DNA from: an uncultured Acetatifactor sp. | GTDB lineage: Bacteria; Bacillota; Clostridia; Lachnospirales; Lachnospiraceae | Direction: 5' to 3' | Length of the DNA: 32,279 bases | Assembly: GCA_910586775.1 (NCBI GenBank) | Contig: CAJUJN010000048.1 | Coordinates: 1-32,279, forward strand | Shown here: positions 32,035 to 32,279 of the stretch, piece by piece | How the letters are laid out: the number at the start of each line of letters is the position of its first letter | Numbering within the stretch: the first letter of the stretch is position 1 | Program-made: the position numbers and the translations under genes | The notes under the pieces: model-generated | What the model saw: only the letters and a program-made list of their open reading frames with translations | Told to the model about the DNA's origin: nothing | The model's database searches: none

Positions 32035-32037
32035 TAA

Positions 32038-32066
32038 TTGCCATTCATATATCATCGTGTTACAAT
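32038..32066 (+). promoter_or_regulatory. Promoter of the holin-like peptide gene
   Basis: TTGCCA (32038-32043) and TACAAT (32061-32066) are 17 bases apart. The -35 begins immediately after the TAA flank of the MITE-like element, so the insertion has replaced everything upstream of the core promoter. Confidence 0.6.
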
Positions 32067-32100
32067 ACATTTACGGAAAGTACCCATGACAGGGTGGTAG

Positions 32101-32149
32101 CCTCCCGAGTTTATGAAAACCGGCGTGCCGGAATACATAGGAAGGGAGG
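32101..32149 (+). promoter_or_regulatory. Leader structure that can mask the ribosome-binding site
   Basis: CCTCCC (32101-32106) is fully complementary to GGGAGG (32144-32149), the ribosome-binding site of the small peptide gene, enclosing a hairpin CCGGC-GT-GCCGG (32120-32131). This arrangement is typical of type I toxin messages that are poorly translated until processed. Confidence 0.5.
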
Positions 32150-32157
32150 TGGCGCCG

Positions 32158-32238
32158 ATGACAGCTTTTGAAATCATTTCGATTTTCATTGGAATATTAG
32201 CATTGCTGATGTCCTTTGGTAGCTTAATCCCTAGATGA
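32158..32238 (+). CDS. Putative holin-like small toxin peptide, shortened form
   Basis: The gene encodes 26 residues, MTAFEIISIFIGILALLMSF then GSLIPR. It matches the style of putative holin-like toxins of Firmicutes: MxxFE start, one transmembrane helix, basic end, strong GGGAGG ribosome-binding site in a structured leader. The usual tail after the helix is LD-E/K-R-K-rich. Here that tail (LDERK) can be read in the +1 frame directly after the point of truncation (from 32229), suggesting a small frame-changing deletion. The family assignment is from memory and should be taken as probable. It may belong to a type I toxin-antitoxin module with an antisense RNA, none of which could be identified here. 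Confidence 0.55.
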   Translation: MTAFEIISIFIGILALLMSFGSLIPR

Positions 32239-32279
32239 GAGAAAAAGTAGTACCACATGAAATTTTTCCTCACCAAAAA

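Noticed and set aside
32052..32276. 74-codon minus-strand ORF at the window end
   Set aside because: It is antisense to the small peptide gene and its leader, which have a promoter and ribosome-binding site on the plus strand.

Overview
The window looks like a chromosomal segment of a gut Lachnospiraceae-type Clostridium. Reasons: moderate G+C, strong AGGAGG ribosome-binding sites, sigma-A promoters, a clostridial-type long PRPP synthase, a 753-residue glycogen phosphorylase, a GH2 glycosidase beside AraC regulators, a LytTR/GHKL two-component system and an IS200-type transposase. The assignment rests on recognising protein families by eye, with no database search. No tRNA, rRNA or CRISPR array was seen.

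Layout. 1-91: truncated start of a probable lipoprotein gene (minus strand). 727-3518 (minus): a 2-isopropylmalate synthase carrying a C-terminal AraC DNA-binding domain, then pyroglutamyl peptidase. 4027-7456 (minus): an 18-codon ORF, an AAA ATPase/DUF4143 protein with a palindrome over its promoter, a frameshifted thioredoxin-like lipoprotein pseudogene, and prs. 7812-9785 (plus): a methyl-accepting chemotaxis protein. 10092-13520: an AraC regulator divergent from glycogen phosphorylase. 13717-15815: a ~100-bp inverted-repeat element in the leader of a small protein with a PLMP/RRXRR-like N-terminus. 14504-16243 (plus): a CPA2 cation/proton antiporter and a P-loop kinase-like protein. 16325-22275: an AraC-GyrI regulator, a GH2 beta-galactosidase and a divergent AraC regulator. 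22385-28432 (minus): response regulator, sensor kinase and two ABC half-exporters, with a terminator and a direct-repeat/hairpin element inside the cluster. 28739-30346: an IS200-type element at the start of an AraC-type regulator that also has an internal deletion. 30458-31750 (plus): a GMP synthase without a working glutaminase domain, behind a nested hairpin. 31935-32238: a second ~100-bp element beside the promoter of a shortened holin-like small peptide.

How the parts relate. Carbon metabolism (glycogen phosphorylase, beta-galactosidase) appears to be controlled by divergent AraC regulators. The two-component system probably controls the export pair, whose substrate is not encoded visibly in the window. 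Five AraC-type DNA-binding domains occur in 32 kb, one fused to a leucine-biosynthesis enzyme and one in a decayed gene. Short tandem repeats recur; those inside genes all have periods divisible by three and lie in loops of unrelated proteins.
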